Below are positions 1 to 6,858 of a DNA stretch of 7,658 bases, piece after piece (position 1 is the first letter of the stretch; every line of letters begins with the position of its first letter). Source of the DNA: Methanobacteriaceae archaeon. Lineage in GTDB: Archaea > Methanobacteriota > Methanobacteria > Methanobacteriales > Methanobacteriaceae. A model generated the notes under the pieces. It did no database searches, was not told the origin of the DNA, and worked only from the letters and a program-made list of their open reading frames with translations. The position numbers and the translations under genes are program-made. The stretch lies in NCBI GenBank assembly GCA_011620845.1, contig WOYJ01000079.1:1-7658 (forward strand), in the 5' to 3' direction.

Positions 1-22
1 TACAATTATAGGTTTTTTTGTT

Positions 23-523
23 TTATCTGACATTAATAGAGATTTTTTTATCTTTTAATACATTTTTATAGGCTTCCGCTTCTATTAAGGTCTTGAGTTT
101 TGATAGTGGAATATCTATCCCCCTTGAATTGAGTGCAACTATCATGGATTCTAGATTCTCATACTCTGCCTTGAGAGAAATTATTTCATCATCCTTTTTA
201 ACAAATTTCACACCTACTTCCATCTCTAAATGGATGTCATCTGCCTGTATCATCACCTTTTTGCTTCTGGTTTCAAAAGGAAACTTCACATGCTCATATT
301 TAAATGTTTTAATCCCTAATGTGCCGAATTCCAGGGCCAGGAGAGAGCAAACATCATCCAGGTAGCTTTCATCCGTATCCACAAGGACGATATGTTCCAT
401 CCTCCCCTTCTTGGTGATGGCATTTAGAATATGGATGTTATTTGCACCTTTTTCCAGAGTCCGATCGATGATATGTGACAGACTTTCCGGTGGCAAGTCG
501 TCTATGGTGGTCATGAGTAGCAT
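23..523 (-). CDS. Stand-alone LarC C-terminal (LarC2/DUF111) domain protein
   Basis: The 166-residue protein resembles only the C-terminal half of LarC, the CTP-dependent enzyme that inserts nickel to finish the nickel-pincer nucleotide cofactor. Visible LarC2-like features, counted from the chosen start, are TTIDDLPPE at 5-13 (LarC has TNIDDMxPE), KKGR at 38-41, GTLGIK at 67-72 (LarC: TTxGxR) and EYENL at 120-124 (LarC: PEYED). The N-terminal LarC1 half is absent here, and the gene just upstream is not LarC1. I chose ATG at 523 over GTG at 532 because GGTGG lies 5 nt before it and the GTG falls inside that Shine-Dalgarno. The gene starts 15 nt after the stop of the 592-residue gene, so the two are probably co-transcribed. 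Only 22 nt follow it in the window, so the operon may continue. The family call is from remembered motifs. Nickel chemistry is inferred and may not hold, because CTP hydrolysis and metal insertion in LarC involve both halves. Confidence 0.78.
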   Translation of the reverse strand: MLLMTTIDDLPPESLSHIIDRTLEKGANNIHILNAITKKGRMEHIVLVDTDESYLDDVCSLLALEFGTLGIKTFKYEHVKFPFETRSKKVMIQADDIHLEMEVGVKFVKKDDEIISLKAEYENLESMIVALNSRGIDIPLSKLKTLIEAEAYKNVLKDKKISINVR

Positions 524-528
524 TTTTC

Positions 529-533
529 CCACC
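529..533 (-). promoter_or_regulatory. Shine-Dalgarno deciding the LarC2-like start
   Basis: GGTGG on the minus strand is followed by 5 nt and then ATG at 523. The upstream in-frame GTG at 532-530 overlaps this site and would leave no ribosome-binding sequence, so the ATG is preferred. Confidence 0.65.
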
Positions 534-538
534 AGATA

Positions 539-2317
539 TCATAACTCAGACATAATTCTTTTGGCACGTTTTGCAACTTCTTTTGCTCTGGGACTTCCCC
601 CGGGTATTGCTGAAGAAATATAAGCTCCTGAGATAACTTTTGTACCTATATCATCAACTGATAATTTACCCATAGCTCCAGCAACAGCAGCCGGTACGAT
701 GATATTAATGATACTGTGACCAGAAAGCTGTAACTCAGTAATAGGAACTGCACCTAAAGGTATCGCTTCAAGTATATCTGTTTTTTTGTTTAAAACAGCG
801 TCAGGTATTACCTTGTGAGACAATCCTTCGAGAATTACTTTTTGTCCATTGATGGTTATTTCTAGATCTGCATCGGTGTCAAATCCACAGTACTTCATTA
901 AAAATTCGCTTGGTTTTCTTCTGGCACATCCTGCAAATTTTGTAACCTTGATTTTTATGTCTTTACCAGTCATACCACTTAGCAGATTACTGCAAGCCGT
1001 TTCTACCTCATTTAATTTTTCATCATCCAGCATTCGGACTATCTCATCCAGTTCTTTACCCTCTTCCAGCTGCTGGTAGGTGAATTTAGCACGGTCATAC
1101 ACTCCTTTAGCCCGTGCGCCATCGGTGGCCAGTATGCAAGCCCGGGTAACTGGTCCCCTCTGCACCTGTTCTGCCTTTCTGGAGATGGTGTTGGTGGCTA
1201 TCATGGCCACTTCTGGTTCCAACCAGAACTGTTCTTTAACTTCCATTATTTTATCTGCAGCTTTTTCCAGGTCTCCTTCATTTTCCATGATTAACTTCAT
1301 GGCCAGCACGGCGTCGGCGGACATATGGCCTAATGGAGGTTGCAGAGGTCCGCCTGAAAAACCAGCCCCGATTGCAAGGGATTCCTCAAATGCAGCCAGC
1401 AATTCTTCGAAAACCATCATTCCTATCACTGATGGTCCTCCTATGTCCTTCAAAATCACTCCTAAATCACCCACCAACTGTGCGGTGTCGTATTCTTCAC
1501 CGGTTCCCCTGATGTGGAGTTTTCCTGGAAGTCCGGCCGCTTCAACCGCTCCCACACCAGCGACATAAGCGCTGTTGGCTTTAAAGAATTCTCCGTAATA
1601 TTCTCCAACTTCAGAGTCGGGATGAACGATTTCTAGTATACCGGCCACTCCAAATATGGCGGCTAGAATAGGGCTGGGAGGCATTCCCACATTGGCATAG
1701 GCAGTTAACATGCCTCTTGTTCCAGCAGCAGCTCCATTTTTAGCCAGTTTAGGGAAACCTTCATCTTCACCAAGCGCTCCGTGTCCATATAGGGGACCTC
1801 CCCCTACGCCTAATGGAACGATACTCCCATCAATTTCAGTGAGTTTATTGGCGAAAATATCATCGTATATTGCTTTTACAGCAGCATAACCAGATATTTT
1901 GTTATTTGCCTTGGCTGTGGGTATGGCCAGAACGCCACATCTGTCAACCCCTGCAATCATCCGGGCCATAGCCCCCAATTTCCTGTTCCCTGCGGGTACT
2001 CCAGCTTGTGCATTAGAGCCAGCCAGGTAACATAACGTTGCACTAATCAACGCGGCATTGGCTGCATCAGCACCCGCCATTTTAGCAGAGTCTATGGCCT
2101 TTTTAAGCACATCATCGATGGGGAGATACTGCTTGTTTTCATCGGTCAACCTCATTTCAATCCCTTTAAGGACATCTTCAGTTATAGAATTGGCTGCACA
2201 AATGGCGGCAATATTCAACATCCCATGCCCCTTGGTAAGGGCTTCTATACGGTCATTGGTCATTAAATCTACTTCCGAGGTGGAAGCCATTATAGCGGCT
2301 ATTGTTACTTTTTCCAT
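539..2317 (-). CDS. Unassigned 592-residue Gly/Ala-rich protein, LarC2 partner gene
   Basis: I do not recognise a characterised family. The protein looks soluble and intact: rich in Gly and Ala, no signal peptide, no clear membrane segment, no P-loop. Striking stretches are GVPAGNRKLGAMARM near 106-120, CGVLAIPTAKANNKISG at 127-143, PLGVGGGPLYGHGALGEDEG at 168-187, GFSGGPLQPPLGHMSADAVL at 319-338 and FAGCARRKPSEFLMKYCGFD at 461-480. Cysteines are at 40, 96, 127, 394, 442, 464 and 477; those near 442-477 could bind a metal or cluster, but that is a guess. The 96-150 region faintly recalls serine dehydratase alpha or cysteine desulfidase proteins, too weakly to name it. ATG at 2317 is supported by GGTGAT 3 nt upstream. 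It is the first gene of a two-gene unit with the LarC2-like gene, which suggests a joint role. Hand counts give higher GC here (33 of 60 at 1321-1380) than in intergenic DNA. Confidence 0.88.
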   Translation of the reverse strand: MEKVTIAAIMASTSEVDLMTNDRIEALTKGHGMLNIAAICAANSITEDVLKGIEMRLTDENKQYLPIDDVLKKAIDSAKMAGADAANAALISATLCYLAGSNAQAGVPAGNRKLGAMARMIAGVDRCGVLAIPTAKANNKISGYAAVKAIYDDIFANKLTEIDGSIVPLGVGGGPLYGHGALGEDEGFPKLAKNGAAAGTRGMLTAYANVGMPPSPILAAIFGVAGILEIVHPDSEVGEYYGEFFKANSAYVAGVGAVEAAGLPGKLHIRGTGEEYDTAQLVGDLGVILKDIGGPSVIGMMVFEELLAAFEESLAIGAGFSGGPLQPPLGHMSADAVLAMKLIMENEGDLEKAADKIMEVKEQFWLEPEVAMIATNTISRKAEQVQRGPVTRACILATDGARAKGVYDRAKFTYQQLEEGKELDEIVRMLDDEKLNEVETACSNLLSGMTGKDIKIKVTKFAGCARRKPSEFLMKYCGFDTDADLEITINGQKVILEGLSHKVIPDAVLNKKTDILEAIPLGAVPITELQLSGHSIINIIVPAAVAGAMGKLSVDDIGTKVISGAYISSAIPGGSPRAKEVAKRAKRIMSEL

Positions 2318-2320
2318 GCG

Positions 2321-2326
2321 ATCACC
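2321..2326 (-). promoter_or_regulatory. Shine-Dalgarno of the 592-residue gene
   Basis: GGTGAT on the minus strand, 3 nt before ATG 2317, matches the archaeal anti-Shine-Dalgarno consensus GGTGATC. It shows that the mRNA has a leader, so the TATA-like sequence at about 2339-2350, which would give a leaderless message, is probably not the promoter in use. Confidence 0.65.
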
Positions 2327-2370
2327 GTTATTATTATGAATATATATTACTAATTAATTTTATGAATCTA

Positions 2371-2380
2371 TATTAATAAA
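2371..2380 (-). promoter_or_regulatory. Possible TATA box for the 592-residue/LarC2-like unit
   Basis: The minus strand reads TTTATTAATA. Initiation about 25 nt downstream would give a leader of roughly 30 nt that includes the Shine-Dalgarno. The surrounding DNA is so AT-rich that several alternatives exist, so the exact box is uncertain. No clear copy of the TAATACTT element seen in the other promoters is present here. Confidence 0.35.
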
Positions 2381-2537
2381 AATAGAAGATTTATGATTAC
2401 AATATCGTGTGTAAGTGAATTTCCCGATAGTGATTCTCTTTCACTGCACTAGAAAAGTTGGAGATCTTAAAAAGAGATACCACAATCCTTCATAAAATAA
2501 AGAACTGGGCATATTTTTAAAATTCTGAAAGGATTAA

Positions 2538-2551
2538 CCCTTTAAAAAGGG
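2538..2551 (-). terminator. Short palindrome after the ABC ATPase gene, possible operon end
   Basis: CCCTTT and AAAGGG face each other across two bases, 14 nt beyond the ATPase stop. An overlapping alternative pairs AAAGG at 2528-2532 with CCTTT at 2539-2543. The loop of the first form is too small for a good hairpin, and the following minus strand has only short T runs. It may be a weak terminator or a protein site. The rest of 2318-2565 holds no convincing ORF (none above about 23 codons) and no RNA gene that I can see. Confidence 0.3.
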
Positions 2552-2565
2552 AAATCAATATTAAA

Positions 2566-3321
<756 letters not shown>

Positions 3322-3323
3322 TT

Positions 3324-4382
3324 TTATCGCCCCATTTTTATTATTATATAGAAGAACAGCGGTGCACCTAAAAATGAAGTTATAATACCCACTGGTAACA
3401 CAATTGGAGCTAATATGGCCCTGGCAATTGTATCAGATACCAGAAGTATTAGAGCGCCCAGGATAGCCGATGTGGGAATTAAAAACCTGTGGTCGGTTCC
3501 TATAATTCTCCTCATGATGTGTGGTGCTATTAACCCCACAAAACCGATAACTCCCAGAAACACTACTGTCACTGCCGATGTAAATGAAGAGATGAGCATT
3601 CCATGTAACCTTATCCTATCTGTATTAACCCCTAAACCTTTCGCAGTCTCCTCACCAATTTCAAGACTGTTATAATCCCATGCATGGTACATGAAATATG
3701 CCAATGCCGGTATCAGGAGTATGAACATGATCCAGACATCGCTCCATACAGCCCTTCCAACATCTCCAAAAGTCCAGAAGACAGTGGCTGCCACCTGGGT
3801 ATCTGTTGCAAAGTACTGTAAAAACATCGTCCCTGCGGTGAACATGGCGCTCATGGCCACTCCAGCGAGTATCATCGCTTCTGGTGTTACACTCCTGACC
3901 CTGGCTATTAAAAGGACTATGCTAACACCAATCATCGCCCCTAAAAATGCTGCAAAAACAGTGAGGTAGGGGTTGTTCATGATAACCGCATCAGCCTGGG
4001 TACTGTTTAAAGCCCCAGCACCCAAAACTATGATGGCAAATGCAGCTCCAAAAGCAGCCCCCTGTGAAATTCCCATTGTGTATGGGCTTGCCAATGGGTT
4101 CCTGAGCACATTTTGCATTATACATCCTTCGATACCCATACAACACCCCGCTATTATGGCAGCAAGGATACGGGGAATACGGATGTTCCATATAATCGAA
4201 GCCCCGGCAGCCTGACTGTTAACTAAGCCATTTAATATTTCATATACAGATAAATTTGCAGCCCCCACTTTAATGGAAAATATAATGGTAACAGTTAAAG
4301 CCAGGACTAAAACCGCCCCAATATGTAACTTATTTCTCAGGTAAGATTTGTAACCGGTTACTGTTCCGTCTTTGAAGCTCAC
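3324..4382 (-). CDS. FecCD-family ABC transporter permease
   Basis: This is a membrane channel subunit of a metal-chelate importer, 352 residues with about ten hydrophobic segments as usual in FecCD/BtuC. Recognisable family motifs are RIPR at 68-71, MQNVLRNPLASPYTMGIS at 89-106, EETAKGLGVN at 244-253, IGFVGLIAPHIMRR at 279-292, the GTDHR coupling region at 295-299 and LPVGIITSFLGAPLFF at 329-344. The last motif has Val where many homologues carry Glu before (I/L)PVG. The start is GTG at 4382, directly abutting the methyltransferase TAA at 4383-4385; only a partial GTGA ribosome site precedes it. Translation may therefore depend on ribosomes arriving from the methyltransferase frame. Only one permease gene is present, so a homodimer is expected. 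The binding protein and ATPase genes are in the same operon. Confidence 0.95.
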   Translation of the reverse strand: MSFKDGTVTGYKSYLRNKLHIGAVLVLALTVTIIFSIKVGAANLSVYEILNGLVNSQAAGASIIWNIRIPRILAAIIAGCCMGIEGCIMQNVLRNPLASPYTMGISQGAAFGAAFAIIVLGAGALNSTQADAVIMNNPYLTVFAAFLGAMIGVSIVLLIARVRSVTPEAMILAGVAMSAMFTAGTMFLQYFATDTQVAATVFWTFGDVGRAVWSDVWIMFILLIPALAYFMYHAWDYNSLEIGEETAKGLGVNTDRIRLHGMLISSFTSAVTVVFLGVIGFVGLIAPHIMRRIIGTDHRFLIPTSAILGALILLVSDTIARAILAPIVLPVGIITSFLGAPLFFYIIIKMGR

Positions 4383-4664
4383 TTATCTCACTTTTTTAGT
4401 TATTATGACTTTATCTTCTGATCTTGTCCCAAATGATGTGTTAAGATGGCTTATGTCATGAGTACCTATGATTGAAAATCCAAGACCCACTAAAAACTCT
4501 AAATATTCCTCAAAACCTAAGTCACCTTTAAAGCTGAATCGTCTTTCTGCTTTATTGGACTTCTCAAAATTGTTGAAGTTCCATTCCATGTTATCTAAGA
4601 GGTCTCCCAGGGAATTTTTGCTCTCTTCTGGGAAGTACTGTTTGTTTACAAATAGCCCATCCAA
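4383..4664 (-). pseudogene. C-terminal part of the interrupted methyltransferase, other frame
   Basis: This frame encodes the end of the methyltransferase whose first 243 residues are read from 5436. The open frame begins at the homopolymer, so homologous coding continues from about 4707; the only candidate start within it is TTG at 4664, with no Shine-Dalgarno. Reading eight G instead of nine joins PGGG directly to KNPKIAEKIYNSLNLDGLFV and gives one 350-residue protein. The joined part contains the expected late methyltransferase region, a helix then LNLDGLFV (family: LKPGGxLLI), and ends FEEYLEFLVGLGFSIIGTHD, like the family's F-x-x-L-l-x-x-a-G-F segment. The stop abuts the permease start. 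I think independent translation of this part is unlikely. Confidence 0.8.
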
Positions 4665-4704
4665 ATTCAGAGAATTATAAATTTTCTCGGCTATTTTTGG
4701 GTTT

Positions 4705-5436
4705 TTACCCCCCCCCTGGATTGTATGAAGAAAAGATTATGTCATAACTACCGCCAAAATCATCCCTGTAAAAATTCCCAGGGATAGTTAAAACGCTGGA
4801 ACTGTACTTTTCAATGAATTTCTGTGTTTCCTTTAAAACCTCTGGAAAATCGAAAACATAACACTGTAAATCCGGATTCATCTGACTGAAAGCTATAGAA
4901 TACAATCCATGACCTCCTCCAACATCAAGCAAAGTCTTAGAACTCTTAAATTCATCACAATCTGCTACTAAATCAACTGTATCATGTAATTTACCAGATA
5001 AACAATTTTCAGCCATCACCTGTATGATCTCAGGAAAGAAAGATTCATCTTCCAGGGATATTTTGCCATGTAAAGTATGATTTAAATTATTCCAGAGATC
5101 AACGTTTCCTTCTAAGGATAGTATGCATTTATTTCTGTTGTAATCAGATTCGGAATTTAAAAAAACTTCGGCTATCTTTGAATTTTTATAAAATTTCCCT
5201 GTTTTATCCATTAAACCTAGTTTTGCCACTATTTCCAAGAGATAATAAGTTAAAATAGGTTCAATTCCCAGTTTATTAGAAACTTGTTTGCAAGATATTG
5301 GTTCGTTTAAAATATCGAAAATCCCAAGTTCTATAGAGGTCTTTAAAAGATTAAATATTTTTAACCCATTTAAAGCATTCTCAACAGTACCCTGTAATTT
5401 TTCTGCTGAAACATCCGGACGATCATTAATGTTCAT
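4705..5436 (-). CDS. SAM-dependent O-methyltransferase-like protein, frame interrupted at a G9 tract
   Basis: The 243 residues read here are the N-terminal two thirds of a class I methyltransferase of the dimerising plant/antibiotic O-methyltransferase type. Residues about 20-95 form the winged-helix dimerisation domain (LLKTSIELGIFDIL, then VSNKLGIEPILTYYLLEIVAKLGLM). The SAM site follows: motif I LLDVGGGHG at 169-177, the ribose-contacting acidic strand YVFDFPEV at 193-200 with D196, and GNFYRDDF at 220-227. The frame then hits nine G and stops; dropping one G continues it to 4383 for 350 residues, the usual family length. ATG 5436 has GTGAT upstream. It lies 47 nt after the binding-protein gene and before the permease, so it may modify the imported ligand or a chelator. 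Hand-counted GC at 5161-5280 is 33 of 120, well below its neighbours, hinting at separate ancestry. Substrate and methyl acceptor are unknown. Confidence 0.88.
   Translation of the reverse strand: MNINDRPDVSAEKLQGTVENALNGLKIFNLLKTSIELGIFDILNEPISCKQVSNKLGIEPILTYYLLEIVAKLGLMDKTGKFYKNSKIAEVFLNSESDYNRNKCILSLEGNVDLWNNLNHTLHGKISLEDESFFPEIIQVMAENCLSGKLHDTVDLVADCDEFKSSKTLLDVGGGHGLYSIAFSQMNPDLQCYVFDFPEVLKETQKFIEKYSSSVLTIPGNFYRDDFGGSYDIIFSSYNPGGG
4708..4716 (-). repeat. Homopolymer of nine G (coding strand) at the frameshift
   Basis: The coding strand reads CCA, nine G, TAA. With nine G the frame ends immediately; with eight G it reads PGGGKNPK and runs on to the stop abutting the permease. It is the longest G/C run I noticed in an otherwise AT-rich window, and it sits exactly where the frame breaks. 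Confidence 0.9.
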
Positions 5437-5473
5437 TGTTTATCACACTCAAATTCTTTAAAGGTCAAATCAG

Positions 5474-5495
5474 ATGTCCATCTTTATATGTCCAT
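5474..5495 (-). repeat. Short tandem duplication at the end of the binding-protein gene
   Basis: ATGGACAT occurs twice with a 14-nt period on the coding strand. The first copy encodes the last residues Met-Asp-Ile before TAA, and the second lies just past the stop. This looks like a small slippage duplication near the gene's 3' end; no function is implied. Confidence 0.5.
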
Positions 5496-6605
5496 TTTCT
5501 TGAATCCGCCGTACTGAGTTTTCAACGTACTGTAAACCAGTTCACCCGATCCACCATTGAATTTCATGAATATCTCGTTGGCTTTTTCTTCTGGATCCAC
5601 ATCTGCAAATTGTTCTGGATAGAGAACTTTTCCAACGTAGTAAGCATCAGCAATCATTTCATCCTTGTTATAGCTGTATAAACAGTAAGTCATTACTGTA
5701 TAGACATTACCATCATGTATAGCCTTAATATTCTTGTATTCTGGGTTTTTGCTGGTATCATTGGTCACAGTTGCTAAACTTCCTCCCTCAATGAAAATTA
5801 CATCTGGATTCCAGGTTACAAGCTGTTCCTTATCTATCTGAATGGCGTTTAGGGTTGCATTGGTGGTGGTGTTCATGGCACTGGCCACGTTATTTGCATT
5901 CACCATCTCAAAGGGGGGATAAAATGGATTGGTAGATGTGATGCCGTGTGTTCCTCTGTAGGCCTGTCCAGCTATGTATACTGTTTTGTTGCTGGAGACA
6001 CCTGCTGTTCGTTTATTAAGGTCCTCTTGGCAGGAATCAATATAGTTAACCAGTTCATCGGCCCTGTCTTCCTTACCTAACACCTTACCCATTACTTTTA
6101 AAGAGTTTTTATAATCTTCCATCTGTTCAGGTGTTCCAACAGCTCCGGTATATACAACAACAGTTGGAATACCAGTTTTAGTCTGTATAGTTTCCGCATC
6201 TTCTGCACTTCTAGCAAACACCACATCTGGTTTGAGTTCTGCTATTTTTTCATAGTTGATTATATTTTTACTGGCATCGCCAACGATAGGTAGTTCCATT
6301 AACTCTGGATGAGCGATCATGTAGGGCAATGAATTACCGGATCCTCCATTAGAATTTGATTCTACCTGTTCTATGCCAACCAGCTTGTCACTGGCGTTTA
6401 AATATACTATTTCTCTGTCAGAACATCCTGTCCCTACGACTCTATCTACTTGGGCGGGAACCTGGACTGTTCTTCCTGCAACATCGGTAACGGAAACAGT
6501 ACCTGAGCTTGAACGTGCAGTGTCCTCACTAAAAATATAAAACAAACCAAAGATGATTATTACTGCACTTACAACACAAATAATACTTAACGATTGTTTT
6601 CCCAT
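5484..6605 (-). CDS. Metal-chelate ABC transporter substrate-binding protein (FepB/BtuF fold)
   Basis: This is the extracytoplasmic ligand-binding subunit of the importer, 373 residues from the chosen start. The N-terminus MGKQSLSIICVVSAVIIIFGLFYIF is a hydrophobic segment (about 7-25) that can act as signal peptide or membrane anchor; no lipobox cysteine is visible after it. The PBP fold begins with SVTDVAGRTVQVPAQVDRVVGTG at 38-60. Typical elements follow: LPIVGDASKNIINYEKIAELKPDVVFA at 105-131, GIPTVVV at 145-151, and WNPDVIFIEGG with GNVYTVMTYC at 265-308. The two lobes each carry the 'LKPDVVF/WNPDVIF' strand usual for this family. ATG 6605 is chosen over GTG 6617 because the GTG lies inside the GAGGTGG ribosome site 8 nt before the ATG. 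It is the first gene of the operon, behind a promoter with tandem repeats and an operator-like palindrome. The ligand is unknown: Fe-siderophore, haem, corrinoid or another metal chelate. Confidence 0.93.
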   Translation of the reverse strand: MGKQSLSIICVVSAVIIIFGLFYIFSEDTARSSSGTVSVTDVAGRTVQVPAQVDRVVGTGCSDREIVYLNASDKLVGIEQVESNSNGGSGNSLPYMIAHPELMELPIVGDASKNIINYEKIAELKPDVVFARSAEDAETIQTKTGIPTVVVYTGAVGTPEQMEDYKNSLKVMGKVLGKEDRADELVNYIDSCQEDLNKRTAGVSSNKTVYIAGQAYRGTHGITSTNPFYPPFEMVNANNVASAMNTTTNATLNAIQIDKEQLVTWNPDVIFIEGGSLATVTNDTSKNPEYKNIKAIHDGNVYTVMTYCLYSYNKDEMIADAYYVGKVLYPEQFADVDPEEKANEIFMKFNGGSGELVYSTLKTQYGGFKKMDI

Positions 6606-6613
6606 AATTTTTA

Positions 6614-6620
6614 CCACCTC
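6614..6620 (-). promoter_or_regulatory. Shine-Dalgarno deciding the binding-protein start
   Basis: GAGGTGG on the minus strand is separated by 8 nt from ATG 6605. The longer open frame starting at GTG 6617 would begin inside this site, so the shorter protein is the better model. Confidence 0.7.
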
Positions 6621-6646
6621 TAAATTAGATTTTAAAAAATCATTTA

Positions 6647-6669
6647 TAATACTTTCTATCGAAGTATTA
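6647..6669 (-). promoter_or_regulatory. Operator-like inverted repeat at the transporter operon start site
   Basis: The sequence is a perfect palindrome of 8-bp arms, TAATACTT, 7 nt, then AAGTATTA. It lies just downstream of the inner TATA box (6675-6682), covering the place where transcription should begin about 25 nt after the box. That position suits a repressor. The same octamer and its complement recur at 7583-7625. Confidence 0.6.
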
Positions 6670-6755
6670 ATACATTTATAAGCAAACCAGAAAAAAGTAA
6701 TACTCTTTAAATAATTAATAACACCTTTATAAGTAACTAGAAAATACGTAATACC
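6670..6755 (-). promoter_or_regulatory. Tandem promoter units, 51 bp apart, before the transporter operon
   Basis: Two similar units each hold GTATTAC, a TTTTCT-GTT stretch and the TATA box CTTATAAA on the minus strand. GTATTAC is at 6748-6754 and 6697-6703, and CTTATAAA at 6726-6733 and 6675-6682: both landmarks are offset by exactly 51 bp. Initiation from the inner box would fall near 6650 and give a leader of about 45 nt. From the outer box it would fall near 6703, on the second GTATTAC element. Confidence 0.6.
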
Positions 6756-6820
6756 AAATTAAGAAATTCAAATCTACTGATCTGTAAAATAAATTAGAAT
6801 GAATAGAATACTAAGGGTAT

Positions 6821-6848
6821 AAGAAAATAAAAATAAAAGATTAAAAAT
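6821..6848 (-). terminator. T-rich archaeal terminator after the FmdE-like gene
   Basis: Starting 10 nt after the stop codon, the minus strand carries several runs of four or five T with few interruptions and no hairpin. This is the usual form of intrinsic termination in Euryarchaeota. It would separate the FmdE-like gene from the transporter operon, although some read-through is possible. Confidence 0.55.
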
Positions 6849-6858
6849 TGTAGAGAAT

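Noticed and set aside
1080..1568. Long plus-strand open frame (162 codons) inside the 592-residue gene
   Set aside because: It lies antisense to a well-supported gene, has low-complexity Ser/Pro/Ala composition and no ribosome site; it is a shadow of the high-GC codon pattern.
2401..2530. Possible structured RNA or small gene between the two operons (TATCG/CGATA and AGTGA/TCACT pairs)
   Set aside because: The arms are only 5 bp with no consistent larger fold, and the open frames are about 23 codons or shorter with no Shine-Dalgarno.
3991..4191. Minus-strand open frame rich in Cys and His within the permease gene
   Set aside because: It overlaps conserved permease motifs in another frame. 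Cys/His richness comes from reading Ala/Gly codons out of frame.
4705..4716. Programmed +1 ribosomal frameshift as the sole explanation of the split methyltransferase
   Set aside because: It cannot be excluded, but no downstream stem-loop or known +1 slippery context is evident, and a homopolymer length change explains it more simply.
6606..6858. CRISPR-like or mobile-element repeats in the intergenic region
   Set aside because: There are only two diverged copies, without spacers of uniform size, and each contains a TATA box, so a promoter duplication fits better.
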